In this document: positions 11,441 to 25,516 of the stretch, piece after piece | Position numbering within the stretch: position 1 is the stretch's first letter | Layout of the letters: each line of letters begins with the position of its first letter | Origin: Cornus controversa | Taxonomy: Eukaryota; Streptophyta; Magnoliopsida; Cornales; Cornaceae | Direction: 5' to 3' | Assembly (NCBI GenBank): GCA_026545225.1 | Contig: CM048853.1 | Location: 47,851,755-47,915,754, forward strand | DNA: 64,000 nucleotides | The notes under the pieces: generated by a model | Database searches by the model: none | Seen by the model: the letters and a program-made list of their open reading frames with translations, nothing else | Told to the model about the DNA's origin: nothing | Position numbers and translations under genes: made by a program

Positions 11441-12880
11441 AAATCTTCATCACACAATATGCCAAAAACATTCCCCACTTAACCGTCCATCATTCTATAT
11501 TCCATAAAGCACGGTATCTAGCACTTGTTTAAAAAATTTACCTTTTAGTTTAAGAGGTATACGTCATCACACAATATGCCAAAAACATTCCCCACTTAAC
11601 TAATCTTACTTTAATTCTTTGAGTAATATTATCTTCGATCTCGCCCTACTTGTGAATAATTGAGTCAAAACAACAGAATCTTTTGTATTTCCATAACTCT
11701 TAACCCTCGAATTTCAGTACACCTTAATCACTACTCTTCATTTTGCTAAAACTACATCCTGTATATTAAGTCCTAATCCCACTTGCCATAAACCCCCTGT
11801 ATTCTAAGCTCCTTTACAAACCTTTAATTTAACATATATCCTTACTATGATGTCATCAATTAAAATAGTAACATTAGGATATAGCATATAGCATATACCT
11901 TAGACCTCATCTTAAACATATCTAGTCAGTCCATTAATAGCAAAGTAAAAAATATGGGGGTTTAATGCTAATCTCTAAAGTACGCATACAATGATTGAAA
12001 AATTACTTGTTTCTTTTATGTTCTAGATATAGTTACAGCTTTATCATATCTATATATCAATTTCTGACCATTTTCCCTAGCAACCACCAAATTATATCAA
12101 CAAGGACCTCATCATAGACTTTCTCTAACAATACAAAACTCTACACCTTTCCATTGATCTCCTTAATAAGTAGATAACTTCCACGATTTAAATCCCCAGA
12201 ATAAACCTAAACTCATTTTATGAAACTAATATTTTAAGTCTTAGTCATTGTTCAATCATTCTGTCCCAAATTTTCAAAGTATGATACATTAGTATTAAAA
12301 CAACGAAAACTTTTAAGAATTTGAATGTCCCCTTGTTCAATATATAGGTAATATGATAAAATTTTGTCACTCATCAATAATTTTCTTAGCTATTATGATT
12401 TTGTCAAACAATTTTGTTAGTCAAGACACACCATCACCTTCTAAACATTTTCAAATCTAATTCTAAAACTCTTCTTGTTTTCATCTTCCTTAATGTCTTT
12501 TATTTCTCAAACACTCTAATCCTAAGAAGAAAAAAATCGTTCTCTCTAATCTCCTTTAGAATACTACATTCCTCTAAACATAAGCTTCCTATGTGCTTTT
12601 TCGTGCAACTTTCTTAAAGTTACCTCTTCGTATTTCTTTAAATTAATCATCTTTCACCATGACCTTGATGATTATTCACTTAAATATGATTAAAATCTTT
12701 GGTTTCCACTTAGTCTAACAAGCTTATACATATTTTTCTCGATAAAAATTGGTACTCAATTTAGAATAAAACCCATCATATAATCTATCTGTTACTACTT
12801 GTTTCAACTTTCTTCATTGCATTTTTTGTATCTTTCAAAACCCTTTCTTCATTTCTAGTAATAAGACACTAGGCAAGTTT
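11440..12880 (-). mobile_element. Decayed non-LTR retrotransposon (LINE, probably RTE-type) reverse transcriptase
   Basis: Read on the minus strand with many stops and frame changes, the family order is clear. Near 12,430 lies LTKLFDKII, then a decayed FGFIPGRS region around 12,200, a run matching LEKVYDEVLVDIIWW at about 12,130-12,080, a relic of the LTR-x-DEV segment and the (F)ADDIV box near 11,930-11,850, GEIEDNITQRIKVRLVKW at about 11,650-11,590, and PLKLKGKF near 11,550. Colinearity over 1.4 kb excludes chance. No intact frame remains. A 36-bp block is present twice, at 11,448-11,483 and 11,565-11,600, inside the 3' part. Confidence 0.8.
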
Positions 12881-14611
12881 CTTTCTTTCTTTTTTTTAAT
12901 CAAATTAAAAAATAAACAAACAATAAAAGCTCTTGATATTTCTCTAAACTAAAATGAATGAAGATTTGGACCTTTAAACGAGAAGAAACCGCAAAAATGT
13001 TCAATCAATATAAAAGCGCCATCTCATGGAGTGATACAAAACAAACGAAAAATAGAGAGAGAAAGAGAGGGTTTTGTTCAGTACCTGAGTTCCGCAAGGC
13101 GCAAGTCCTCTCTTTCTCTCTCTATATGTATATGTGTATATATATCTTTTTCTCTCTCTAAAACTTGTAGACGGGAACGAATCGGTTATTGGAGTTCAGA
13201 ATTGTTGTACCAGACAATTATTTGTCGTCCTTCCTTACTCATTTGGTTTTACCTAACACTTCCATTCACTGGGTTATCATTCATTCATTCTTGTATATAA
13301 AGTAAATAAAAATTTTCAATTTAATTTTTTCGTTTATATTTTATTTTGAATACTAATAATAAGTAATGACTCATCATGTTCAAAAGCAAATCACAACCAT
13401 TTTAGTGTTTATTTCTAAGATGTGATTGAAAATAAAGAGTGGTAGTTTAATGTTTGATACTAATCATTTAAAAGATGTGACAGGTACTTTTAGTAACCAG
13501 TTTTACACGCACAAAATTAAGGTTGTGTTTGGTAGTAAATTGGTATAACAGTAGAAAAAAATATATAAAAATAATATTGGTCACGAGAAAAAGAAAATAA
13601 TACTATTAAGTATGAAAAAAATAATAGAGAGAATAGATAGAAAATGATTGGACATAAGATTATGGTGAAATTTTTATAAGGTTTTTGGCAACCATGTGGT
13701 CCATGTTTAGATTCTAAATGACTAAAATCTAGCAGAGATTCGGTAACGATTTAATTCAAAAAATTTAAAAATAAAAGTTTGATAACAAAATTTTAAATTT
13801 CATTATGATAATGTTTTCATCTTCTACACTCAATAAATGAATTTCTTCTTTCAAGTGTATTATTATTGGCTTTGTATATCTATTTAACTATGCAATCATT
13901 TTTTTTTTCTCACAAACTCACAAATAACACACACTAATCTATGATTTAGAAGGTAAAAGGTAACATATGATCAAATTGTTTATCATTTTACATGGTTTGG
14001 CACCCAAGTGCAACTAAACTTGATTAATTAGATTACATAAAATAAAATTAAAAAAATGACATGATTGTGGTTCAAAATTCTTTTCACCCTTCATAATTGA
14101 TCCAAAAAGTGTTATTACACTCCAATTTTTTAATAACAATTTATCATTTTCTCATTTAAATTCTTAAGTGTAGTGTGGGAACAGTTTTAGAGAGAGATCA
14201 CTTCCCTTACATGTATTTTTTCTTTTAATTTTATTATACTCGTAATTTTCATAAATTAAAGGATACTATATCTTTCTTATTGTCTCAAACACAATTCAAT
14301 CTGTTTTTTTTTTTTTTTCATATTCGCAATTAATGCTCTTGTTAATGTCTCATAGGCATTTCTTAGACACATTTTTTGATTGCTAAAGAATTGTTGGCCT
14401 TATTTTTAATAAAGGATAATTTTATTCATAAATTACAAATCCTACAAGAAATTAGAGGATTGAACTTTTGTAGAGGATATGAGCCTATTTTTATCAATTT
14501 CTTTTCCAATAAATAGAAGTGCATTATGATGGTGTCATATTCAAAAATTCATATTCATTTTAAATATTTATTCAAAATTTTCAAAACAAAAATAGTGTAT
14601 TGAGATTAATT
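12881..14611. other. AT-rich intergenic DNA
   Basis: No gene recognised. Contains a purine-rich patch near 13,050, CT-rich tracts near 13,110-13,160, and homopolymer A/T runs. Open frames are short and without family features. Confidence 0.4.
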
Positions 14612-15078
14612 TTGGGTATGGATGACAATTTGTCCCGTCCCATTTAAAACTGTTATGGGAACCGTTTATTTAAATGAGACAGGAATAGGGTTAGAAAGTG
14701 AAAATCCGATCGATTTTGGGATGGAGACGGGAAATGATCGATCCTCTCTGTTTTTATTATTATATATTTACCATATTACCATTATATATATTATACACAT
14801 ACAAAATTACCCTTATATTAGTTATATATTAATCCTTTACGTTCAAATCTTATTTGAGGTATACATGTAAATTCTCATGGACATTATCACATAAGAGTGA
14901 AAAGACTAAAAAAGAGTACAATTACAAAAGTACTCTCTTAAAAAAAAAATCAAGAAAAAAACCTCCCCGCCTTATTTATTAAACAAGAAGGTACGAAAAT
15001 GGAAAAGCTTTGTTAAATGGGACGGAGATGGAATTGGGGTCTCCCACCCCAAACCCATCCCGTTGTTATTTCCAATTC
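14612..15078. repeat. Possible non-autonomous DNA element with GC-rich imperfect inverted ends
   Basis: The left end (TTTGTCCCGTCCCATTTAAA) and right end (AAATGGGACGGAGATGG with CCCATCCCGTTGTTATTTCC) contain mutually complementary blocks, while the middle is AT-rich. This pattern is common in dispersed plant repeats. No target duplication was found. Confidence 0.3.
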
Positions 15079-16021
15079 TAAGTTTTTTTTTTTTAAGTTA
15101 AAGTTGTATAAATTGTTTAATGTAATATGTACAAAGCGCCAAACCCAACAAGACAGGCGCAAGCTAAGCCAAACCAAAAGTAGAGCCCAACAGGCTAAAA
15201 CCAAACTTGACAGGCCCAAGAAAGCCAAACAAACAAGAGAATACTCAGCTAGTGTAAGACCCAAGTCCAAACACTGGTAATGGCTAAGCCCTACATTTAA
15301 ATTAGAAGACCGTTGAGAAGGTAGTCACCATCCGGTATCAACCAACTGAGGGGGCAGAGCCTCGGCAGAGCCCCATTGGGCATGTGTTTGAACAACACCA
15401 GTTCCATACTCTTGGAACCATTAGTCAAAAATTAAATTTTTTTAAGGTCCTTTGAAAGATGCTTCCTCAATTTTATTGGTTTTCTGGTCAGAAAATAAAA
15501 TTTTGTAACCCTTATCAAACAAAAAGTTGAGTTCATAAAATCTATATATACGTATATAAGTCACTAAATTGAGAGTCACAGACAGATGGATTTGTGGAGA
15601 TTTTACAAAACTACAGATATGTCTATACAATCAAAGAACATGCATACCAAAAGGCAAAAAAATCTTCCTGTTAGACATTACATGAAAATTTTATTTTAAC
15701 CAAAATCCAACTGTTCAAAATCTAATGTATCCAAAAAAAAAAACATGGTTGATTTTCATACATACAATGTATATCACAAATTGCAAATAAAAAGACATGA
15801 TCAAATACCCAAATCCACTTCTTCAGGGTGGTCCAAATTTCCCAGTCGGATTCCAACTCACCCGTGGTCCAAATTTCCCAGTCGGATTCCAACTCACCCC
15901 AAGCTATCTTCACAGTTGCTCATGTCCATCATAATTTCTCATCTTTGTAGTACTTTTACTTTCAGTACGTGAAGTCCAAAAACAATAAATGCTGTAAAAT
16001 GTTGATGACAGCTACAGCATC
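15079..16021. other. 3' flank of the KORRIGAN gene with a 36-bp tandem duplication
   Basis: No gene. Two adjacent 36-bp copies beginning GTGGTCCAAATTTCCCAGTC start at 15,828 and 15,864. The last few hundred bases next to 16,021 should be the KORRIGAN 3' UTR, and the duplication may fall in it. Confidence 0.4.
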
Positions 16022-19000
16022 TCATGGTTTCCAAGGTGCCGGAGGCGGTGGTGGAGTTGGAAACATTGGCGGAACTGCAGAGAACATCGTGTTCTTGTCA
16101 ATAACAGTACCAGTACTAGTCCTGTCACCTGACAGTGCCACGAGTGCTGCAACTAAACCAGCATTGCCTGCTAGAGTTGGCTCCGTGTAATTGTAGTTAG
16201 TACGCACATCATGGAAACCGTCATGCTTGTCAGGGCCAGCAACCATAGCTCCGACGATTGTATTTGGATTTGGCTTTGTGGTGTCCCTCCATTTCCATCC
16301 TCCTTTACAGTTATACTTGATCGAGTTCTTGGGGATTGATGCACCTCTATGGTGGACATGTTTTGGATAGTGATTACCAAAACCCACAACATAACTCATC
16401 CCTCTAGGATTTTTGCCAAGGATGTAATCAATCTGCCAAATCCCAGAAGAAAAAGAAAAGTACAGTTAGTAGTCATCAGAGCTCGTGTTTGTGCAGGCTG
16501 CTACATTTTTTATTTTTTTGTACAAGTGATAAATTCCAAATAAAGAACAAGATCAAAGGGTCGTCCCCTTACCAACTTATGACAGAGAACAAGAGTTTCA
16601 CATACCTGCGTCTCAGCAAATTTGCGCAGGTGTGCTGTTGAGTAAAAATTAGGTCCACAGTACCATCCAGGTGTATCTGCAGCATCAAGATAATCACTGA
16701 ACAGGGCAGCCAAGAAGGCAGCATTGACCACATATTGAAGAGGCTGAGGCCTTCCATGATTTAATTGGATCAAACCTCCTGCAAAAGGTCCACAGAACAA
16801 TTACGTTGAGATTCCATATTTATATTAAGGTTATGTTTGATTCCATATTTAGTGAGGGAAAGGAAAAGGAAAGGAATAAATATCATTTTCCCTTCTCTCA
16901 TTAAATCCATGAACCAAATGAAGAACAACAAAGTGGAGCTCACATACCCTTTGTTCTATTAAAGGATTTAAAATCCGGCAGGTATGAGCACATGAATAGG
17001 CTGGTCTGATTGTGAAATGTTCTTAAAATTTCTTCATAAGGATACCCAGGGCTCAAGAACAATCTCAAACGGCTAAGAAGCACCTTAACGCAAAATATCA
17101 AATAATATATCAGCATAGAACTGGGCATAATATCAGTGAAAACTTAAATAACTCTGATCTACATTGATCAACATGTCAGAGGCTCACATTTTAGAGTCTT
17201 TTGACATCTATGTAATCATTCATAAGCACAAATATTTGGGCAAAAAGTAATATTTGTAATAAAACATTCCATTCAAATTTATACATATGAACACTGCCAA
17301 AATTTCAGAAAAGCTGTAACTTGAAACCTCAAAAGCAATTGCAAATGATCCCAATAGCAAACAGATGATGAATCATAGTCAGAAACACATAGCAAAGTAG
17401 TGATTGTTCAAATACTGGTCCCACTAAGCACATCTCAAATTATAATTGATCAACTGTTATTATTAGAACTTCCAAAGTAGATTTTATGTTTAATGACTAA
17501 TTAATTTCAGGCAAACATAATACATTTCAAACGTGTACGAGTTAGAATTTTTACAATCACAGGCTCACAGCCATACTGTCCAAAGCCAAAAATAGAATGA
17601 CAGATCAATTGCTGCATGTCACCTACAGTTACATCCATCATAACCAGAAAAAGGCAAAAAATATTTTAGGTGAACAAACAGAAAATAGAATCCCATTTCC
17701 AAACATGCAGTATATATCTAACAAAAGCATCCAAGCATTGTGTTACCGTATAACAGTACTTATATATAAGCATATATTTTGAGTTGAGTGATGATGCAGA
17801 TTCAGTTCATATAGATGTTGGAAGAACCTTAAATACTGTTTGTAACACACAGGGATTCAGCACATGTGCACACACAAACAAAATGAAACAATGACTGGTT
17901 GGACATGACCTATTAAATTCAATCAAATCATTCTTGGGTATGCACATGTACCTGTTAATGAGTTACATGAGAATATAAAATATTGGTGTAGTAGTAACAC
18001 CATTTTTGAAAGATAATCTTTAGTTTCACTAACTTACTTGAGCTCCAGCAAGCTTGTTGTCCCAGCTAAGTACACCATAATCTGGGCCTCCCCAGAAGGC
18101 ACCAGCATGTTTGGCAAGACCAGGAGCAGTGGCAAGATTAAGATAGGAAGAATTCCCAGTAGCATAATACATCCAAGCTCCACCCCACACAAATTCATCC
18201 CAGTAACTAGTAGAATTGTAGAAAATTGCAGCTTCAGCGCTACCTGCACTGTATCTGCCTCGCTGACTCCTGGCAAACTTGAAGAGGGCTGCAGCACCAC
18301 GTACAAGTTTTTGTGAGTAGGACTTGTTATCTTTAAAAACAATGGATGCAGCAGCTAAAGCAGCAGCCATCTCTGCAGCGAGGTCAGAGCAACTGTGACA
18401 TTCAGCTACTGGCCGTGGGTAATCAATGTCCTCTGGCCGCATCCAACAATAATGATCATTAGCATTTGATCCTCCTGAAGTATCCCCCACTCCAACCTGT
18501 TAGACAAAGGGAAAGAAATCACCCATAGATGAGTTTGCATGCGTCAGATAAACAACACCTGAAGCAGGTTCATCTGACAGGATATTCAAATTTCCAAAGT
18601 ATTTATAACAAGCACAATGCTCATAATTTCTTCAGCAACGTCTAAGAAACCAAATACAATGATAAATATAAAACCCGATTTTAAAATTTCCAAACATGGT
18701 GGAAGGTCACAATCACAATATAAAGAAAGATTAAAATATAGAGGTAGCCAGACAAACTAACTAAATAGTTAGTAGTGTTTACCTGTGTAGCAACCCGATC
18801 AATGGTATCAGCAGAAGAATTGAACGTCTTGAGAAAATAATCAGTCCCCCACTTAATTATTTCTTTAACATGGTTGAGCTCTCCTGCAGCTTCGTATTTT
18901 GCACTGTATTCAATTACACTCCAACTTAACATCGTCATGGCAAAAGATGCAGGAAAGTTGAATTTGATCGCATCTCCAGCATCATAATACCCACCCGTCA

Positions 19001-20058
19001 GATCTTTAGTTACAGATGAAGAATCACCCTTGCCATCATTCAAACACGAGTTTCCCCTCCATGAAACATTATTGTGCTTCGGGAGTTTTCCGGCTGTAAT
19101 TGTCAACATTACAAATAAGAAACAATCAGAAAAAAAGCACAACGTCCTTGTTTACAAGTGAAATGAAATTAAACTAGATAGAAACAATACTAATGAGTAA
19201 AAACCAATATGCACTGGGAAAAGTAACAAACGCATTTAGTTGATGAAGTCTCTTTTGAAGATTACAAGTCAAATCAAAAGAAAAACAAATAATTGAATGC
19301 AAATACACACGCACACATACATATACGTGTATATTTTTTCTTTTTCTGTTTCAATCCTTGTTTTGCCAATATTCATTGATGTTATTTAATAATTAAAAAA
19401 TATTGCTTTACATATATAAATACAAGCACTCCCAAGAACACCTCCAACACATTGTCAAAGTCTCCAATGAATCAGATCAGAATCACAATAGTTTCCATGT
19501 AATGTTCAAAATGAAAATGCCAACTACTATAGAAGCAAACCAAAAAACCAATATGAATTATCAAATCAGATCTGAGAACCAACCTCTGCCAACAAAACAG
19601 AACAAATATCTGCCTATAAAAACATACATACACAAGCCTCTACATACAAAAATATATATATATATATCATTTGATTTTTACTTACAGCGCTGGCCATTGA
19701 AGAACATGAGGGCCTTGTGGAGCGCCACCGTGTAATTATCCGGCGGAGGATGCGCACGGTGGTGGCGGGGCACCGTCTTAACGATAAGCGTGATCAACCC
19801 TGCCAATAACCCGGCGGCTAGGATGGTCCCCATCGTCCACACGAAGATCTTACGGCTCACAATGATGCAACCCAGATCCACGTACTTCTTCTTCTTCTGC
19901 TCCCCAGGACCCAACAGCCAGCTCTGCTGGGTCTCATCCAACGGCCGCGACAGCGCCGCCCTGTCGAAGTCCTGTAGATTCCTGCTCCGGTCATCGTCGG
20001 TGGCGGAGTCCGCCGCATTTATCTCCAGCGGACCACCCCACGGGTCTCTACCGTACAT
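16022..20058 (-). CDS. KOR1: KORRIGAN-type membrane-anchored endo-1,4-beta-glucanase (GH9)
   Basis: Six minus-strand exons, 20058-19686, 19093-18783, 18496-18038, 17083-16948, 16778-16606 and 16432-16022, join in frame to 620 residues, essentially the family length. The N-terminus [14 protein letters not shown] and the cytosolic [16 protein letters not shown] segment are the KORRIGAN signature. A single type II membrane anchor spans about 71-93. The GH9 domain carries YYDAGD (Asp162 and Asp165), the [10 protein letters not shown] loop, HHRGAS near 511-516, CKGGWKWRD, and [10 protein letters not shown] with the catalytic Glu near 568. The C-terminus is the proline-rich [21 protein letters not shown] hydrolyses beta-1,4-glucan at the plasma membrane/Golgi and associates with cellulose synthase complexes. 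All exons are open, so the gene should be functional. The 5' UTR is expected at 20,059-20,390. Confidence 0.97.
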
Positions 20059-20420
20059 CTTGAGATTCCTCTCTCTTCTTCAATTCCTCAACTGGGACTG
20101 ATCAATCTCAAACACAAATATCAAAAATCAAAGAAATTGAGATGGGGTATAGAACTATAGATTATATCTCAAACAACCCAGATCTCAAAGAGACACAAAT
20201 GAGTGAAGAGAGAGAATGTGGGTTGAATCAGTTGATGAGCTGATCTCTCTTCTCTTTGATTGTGGAGTCTCTGGACTAGGAGAGACTCTGGAGGACTCGG
20301 GTGATGTAAGTGGATTATATTATTGGAGATTGGTGAAGAATGAGAGTGAGCAAGTGGCAATAATGTATCATTCATGTGGGTGATTTCGGCTGTGATGCTT
20401 CTAATATTTTTTTCAAATTA
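20059..20420 (-). promoter_or_regulatory. 5' UTR and proximal promoter region of KORRIGAN
   Basis: The region upstream of the ATG is CT-rich on the coding strand, typical of a plant leader. No certain TATA box or transcription start could be set. Confidence 0.35.
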
Positions 20421-20477
20421 ATTCAATTTGGTGGGCATTATTGTTGCCTTTAGCATTGTCAATTTGGTTGATGACAG

Positions 20478-20519
20478 TGACTCTCTGTCTCTCTCTCTGT
20501 CTCTCTCTCTCTCTCTCTG
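20478..20519. repeat. (CT)n microsatellite
   Basis: A nearly pure TCTC run with a few TGTC interruptions. Confidence 0.85.
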
Positions 20520-20964
20520 TGCATTAGCATTTACCAGCTATACTTACTTGACTTGTACTGAACTTTTGCAAGAAGGCTCCACCAAACGGGTACTTGCAAT
20601 CTGCTATTTAACTAAGAACGCGTGGAATCAATTCGTGCATTTGTCACCAATCACCATTATAGACCGAGAGGAACTTTCTTCTCCCACCGACACAAAAATA
20701 CATAAATTAATAGTACAAATTATGTATAGTGTCAACCCCACTATTGGATTTTTAAAGATATATAGAATATTTAAAAATTTACTACCATTGAACGTGTCAA
20801 GTCCAGACTGTCCAGTATACCAAAAATATATTAAAATGACATTGTAATTTAATCATCAAATCATTCAAGGATTCTCTAAAGAGAGGATGGTGAATATGTA
20901 ATAAGTGAGCCTTCTATGGTTGAATATTTACATGAAATTTTAGTAATTAATTAGACAATGATAA
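20520..20964. other. Intergenic, nothing recognised
   Basis: About 445 bp without any feature that can be supported. Confidence 0.3.
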
Positions 20965-21465
20965 AATTTCGTTTGGATTGATGAATTTGAAAGGATTAGG
21001 AGAAAAAAGAAAAGAAAGGACAATAATTTTTGTGTTTTGATAACTAATGTGGAGAGAAAAGAAAAGATTGGGAGAGATTTAGAGGGATAGCTTATCCCTC
21101 CAAATCTCTCATTTCTTATTCCTCCAAAAATGAGAAGATTTGGAAAGAAATGATGGCTGGTAATTGATACTTTCATAATACCGAAATTACCTACAATATT
21201 TTAGAATAAAACTTTTTTATGACATCTGAATCCTAACTTAAGATATTAGGGCATATCAGTAAATTGATTAGAATAATTTCTTTTCTTTTCTCTCCTTTAC
21301 CTTATCCAAACAACAATGTTATCATTTCTTTTCTTTCATAATTTATCCAAACACAGATCCATGTTATCCTCTCATTTCTTTTCTTTTCTTTTCTTTTCTC
21401 TCATAACTTAAGTTATCCTTTCTTTTCTTTTCTTTTCTCTCTTGATTATCCAAACAAGCCCTAAA
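20965..21465. repeat. MITE-like element with TTTGGAT / ATCCAAA ends
   Basis: The left end CGTTTGGATTGATGAATTTG is answered at the right by TTGATTATCCAAACAAG. ATCCAAAC also recurs near 21,306 and 21,346. The interior is purine-rich on the left half and TTTTC-rich on the right, as in a foldback element. No target duplication was fixed. Confidence 0.35.
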
Positions 21466-24400
21466 TGTCCGAGTGTATTAATTCCAAAGGAATAATTTAA
21501 TCACAAAAACTCTCGTCTCACGTTCTGGAAGTAGAGAGTTCCAATTTTCTTGAAGTCAAAAAAAATTCTTGTAATTATTTGGTGCATGTGAAATAAAATT
21601 TGTATGTATTAGAGTATGGGGTGTTTTAAGATACCCGACACATAATAGTGCAACTTGGGTAGGCTAACCAAAACCTAACCCGAGTTTTGCCTTGATTTTT
21701 CACTAGCTTGGACAACCATTTTTACAATTAGGATTGGACCATAGTTGAAATTTTTCAATTTGAACTTAATTAGGGTTGAGGTACTAGTAACTCGAACTTA
21801 ATCTGAACTGAATTCTAATTTTATTTTTTTTTATTTTAAATATATTATATATAATTTTCAAATTATGATCACCTTTTCTTTTCAACTCCTTTTGTGTAAA
21901 TCTTAATGGGTTCTGTGTTGACACTTTAGAAAATTACTTTTCTAAGAATTTATTTGTAATTTTTTAGAAATTTGCATTAAGTTTTTTAAAAATTTGTATG
22001 CTTAGAAGTAATTTAATTACATTAAGTTTTTAGTATGACGATTGGCCATATAGGCAACCCAAATTTCTAATCCAAAATTTCAATTCGAGTTACAAATTTG
22101 AGTTTAAAAATTGGATAGGTTGGACTTGAGTTGAATGGTCATGGTTCGAGGCCAGGTTAAAATTGAGCATTTCATATGATAAATTGAGCTCGAGTAGTAG
22201 CCCTAATGACACCTCCATCGTTGACAAAAACAAAAACTCGAGTCTATTACAAAAAAAAAAAAATGCATTTAACAAGATAACAAATAACCTTACTCCTATT
22301 TCTAAAAACAATTGCAAGACAAAACAACACTTATGAATCTAATATATAGATTACAAAGTGGTGCCTAAAATTTCAAATGTCACGTGAACATTATTTATTA
22401 AACTTGTAAGACTCGTTTCTGTATTTCATAGCATTTGATGGTACTTTAAAAGATTTTATTAAATGAAATGAGTGTATATTTTTTTAACTTATTCTTCTTA
22501 CTCTAATTTTTTATTTGCTCTATGGCTTCCTTCCTTTTGTTTTACTTCCCTCCAAACTTACAATTATTGTTTATTTAAAATTTAATAATTGTCACGTAAG
22601 AAGGAGAAAATAGAACTAATATTTTTTTTCTTCACTGAAGGAGACCTATAGAATATATATATATATATATTGCAATGTAGAACTCATATCTGAGCAATAG
22701 TTTTACCAATGATTCAGAAAAAATATAATTGTATGTTAATATTTTTCTCAAAAATTTGATAGTGTATGAAATCGAGTTATATAATTAAAAGATATGGAAA
22801 TTGAAATATTAAATTTCAATTAGATTGAAAGTTGCAAATTTTAGATACAAATTCAACTCATGTATTAGCTGTAAAATATCCATGAGAAGAACAAATTGTC
22901 TTTGGTCTTTTCATGAGAATATTTTGGTGAATGCATCCATAAATTGCAAATATGGAAAAGATGGATAATGATGGGAGAGATGCTCAAGAAGAGACCAATA
23001 AGAGAAGAATCAAATGCAAAATGTACCAATGGGTTGGTTGGTTTTGACTTTTGAGCACCTTAATTAATGGCTAAAGTGAACAAAAAAAAGATCCAGTTTA
23101 GAAAATGTGTAAATGCCTCATTTTCTTCACAAAACTCTTTATATTTTTCAATTTTTACAAATAAGGAAAAAAAATTTAATTTGAAAAAAAAAAAGAGCAA
23201 TGAAATGATTAAAGTACCTTTACTTTATAATTTTTATAAATAAATAAAAAAAAGGGTACTTTTGGTTTTTAAAAAAGTCTGACATCATTAACGGCTATTT
23301 TTTAACGGATTTATGCAATAAGAAGCAATTTGCTCCAAAATTTGAAATTACAAAAATTTATATGTACATATCAAATAGCAAATATGTTTTTTGCACATTT
23401 TTTATATAGTGATTTTTTAATATAGTTTACCCTTAATTAATTGATAGAAGTCATAGTGTTCAAATATAGGGGAAAAAAGTAAGAAAAAAATTTATAAAAA
23501 AGTCTCGCAAACCGATAAATAAAATCATTGATTGGCAACTCTAATGGATAAATAAAAAATCAATGATTAGCAAATAAACAAAAAATATATATAAATTTAC
23601 AATACCATGTTGCAATAATGATATAAATGCAATTATGCAAAATCATAGACAACCTCTTCTTGTCTTGTATAATGCATATGTTTAAAAAAATTCCTAATAA
23701 AACTACAATTATGATAACTTTTTAGCTACCACATTATGATGTTGCAGTCATAATATCAAATATTTGGGTTCAAATCATCTATTCATCAGTTTTTGAGACT
23801 ACAATTTGACATTTTAATATTTAAATTTAGGTATTTTCTAATATGAAAAAAACCTTTGGGAAGGTACCTGAGAGTTTCTACCGAGAGAGAACAGAACCAT
23901 GGAATAAACACAAAAAGCTTGTTAGATGAAGTAATCTTCAAGTGTCGGCAAGGGATGCATTTAGGTGACATATATATATATATATATATGATTGAAATAG
24001 GTGAGCTGGTGAGGGCATGCCGTTGCTTTTACTATTGTAAGTATGCTACAGCTGACCTAAACGTTTGGCTGCTTTCTGAGCACATTAAAAGACAGACCCG
24101 GCCACTAAATTGCTTGGATATCTTGCTATCTTTAACCGGCTCTCTTTTTTTTTTAATTCTTTCTTTTTTAATCTAAATTACTAACTATGTTTGTTCTTAT
24201 TGGTTTTTGGCTATGACATCAAACCTCTCTTCACGATCAAAGTTATATAGAACCAAGCATGAAAACGGTAAATTTTATATTATATTAAAAAGTGACAAAA
24301 CGATAATTTTGACAGAAAACTAAAACGACACTAATCTAAAAGAATTATGCGACGTATATCATAAATTGGACAATCATCTCTGATTTGAATTAAAATCAAC

Positions 24401-25199
24401 ATTTCAAATATAAAAGAATTATGTTACGTGTATGTTAAATTGGACAGTTCTCTCTGTTTTGAATTAAAATCAACATTTCAGATACGGAAGTAAATATAAT
24501 TGACAGTTCAGGAAATCATTGTGCATTTATGTAGGTGATGAATGGCTTGGTTGAGTTATAGTTCCACTTTAGGTAGGTACAATCACTGTCCAGAATTGAC
24601 TTTTAAACTAAACTAAAATGTGATCTTTTATAAAACTGAAAAAAATAAATAAATAAATAAATCCAACTATAGACAGAGAGGAAGAGATATGAGGGGCTCA
24701 CTTCATCCATAAACCCAATCATCTTTCCACCAACTAAATCTCAACCCTTCATATCTACCTAATTGTTTGTTTTTTTGTTTTTTTTTTGGGGTAAATCACA
24801 TCTTAATTATTTCAAATACAGTGTGATGCAATTTTGTGAAAGGCACACCGACAGAGAAGACATCATACAAGACATACCTATAATAATATATACACACCAC
24901 CTTCCGAAAAAAATATAATAACATACACTCATCATTTGCTTTACTTAATTATGCATCCAGATTTATTATTACATTGATGCATCCAGATTTATTATACACT
25001 CCGTACGTCTAGAATAATATAATGCAGGACTGGATGTAAATGGATTTGAGATTAAATTTTAAATTTTTGTAAAACAAATGATTCTCTGGTCGAGTTAGCA
25101 TAAGTCGAGTTAGCATAAGTCGACTCTCTCAAAGATCAAGTAGTTGACTTCTTTATCTTGCGGATGTCGATTCAACTTCTATATTATTATTTCTATCCA
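21466..25199. other. AT-rich intergenic DNA
   Basis: No gene recognised in about 3.7 kb. Contains (TA)n runs near 22,655 and 23,970, A/T homopolymers, an AAAT run near 24,650, and a degenerate direct duplication near 24,340-24,480 (AAAGAATTATG followed by AAATTGGACA). Short open frames have no family features. Confidence 0.35.
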
Positions 25200-25207
25200 A
25201 TTAAGAG

Positions 25208-25490
25208 TAGGGGTGTCAATTCGTGTTTTCGTGTCGTGTTCTTATTGATTTATGAGAATTCTGTTAAAAAACTCAACTCTAATCCGACCCATGTAATAAT
25301 GTGTCAGAGATCTTCAACCTAACTCAACCCATTTATTAACGGATTGTACGTATCGACTTGTGTAACACTTTTAATAAACATATTCTATAATGACACGACT
25401 CGTTTAATAATATTTTTTAATTCATTCAACTTATATGATATGAGTTTAATTCGTTCAAATTCAAATCCGCTTAAGTTATCGTATAATGTT
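25208..25490. repeat. Dispersed-repeat-like segment (GGGGTGTCAATTCGTGTTTT type)
   Basis: Begins GGGGTGTCAATTCGTGTTTT and continues with repeated CAACCCAT, ACGACTCGTT and TAATTCGTTC motifs. Such words are frequent in high-copy non-autonomous plant repeats. Class not determined. Confidence 0.3.
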
Positions 25491-25516
25491 GTGGTGTCCA
25501 ATTCTGCCATCTTTAT

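Noticed and set aside
23856..24176. 106-codon frame with a (TA)n-encoded Ile/Tyr run
   Set aside because: Half comes from a microsatellite and the rest has no recognisable domain.
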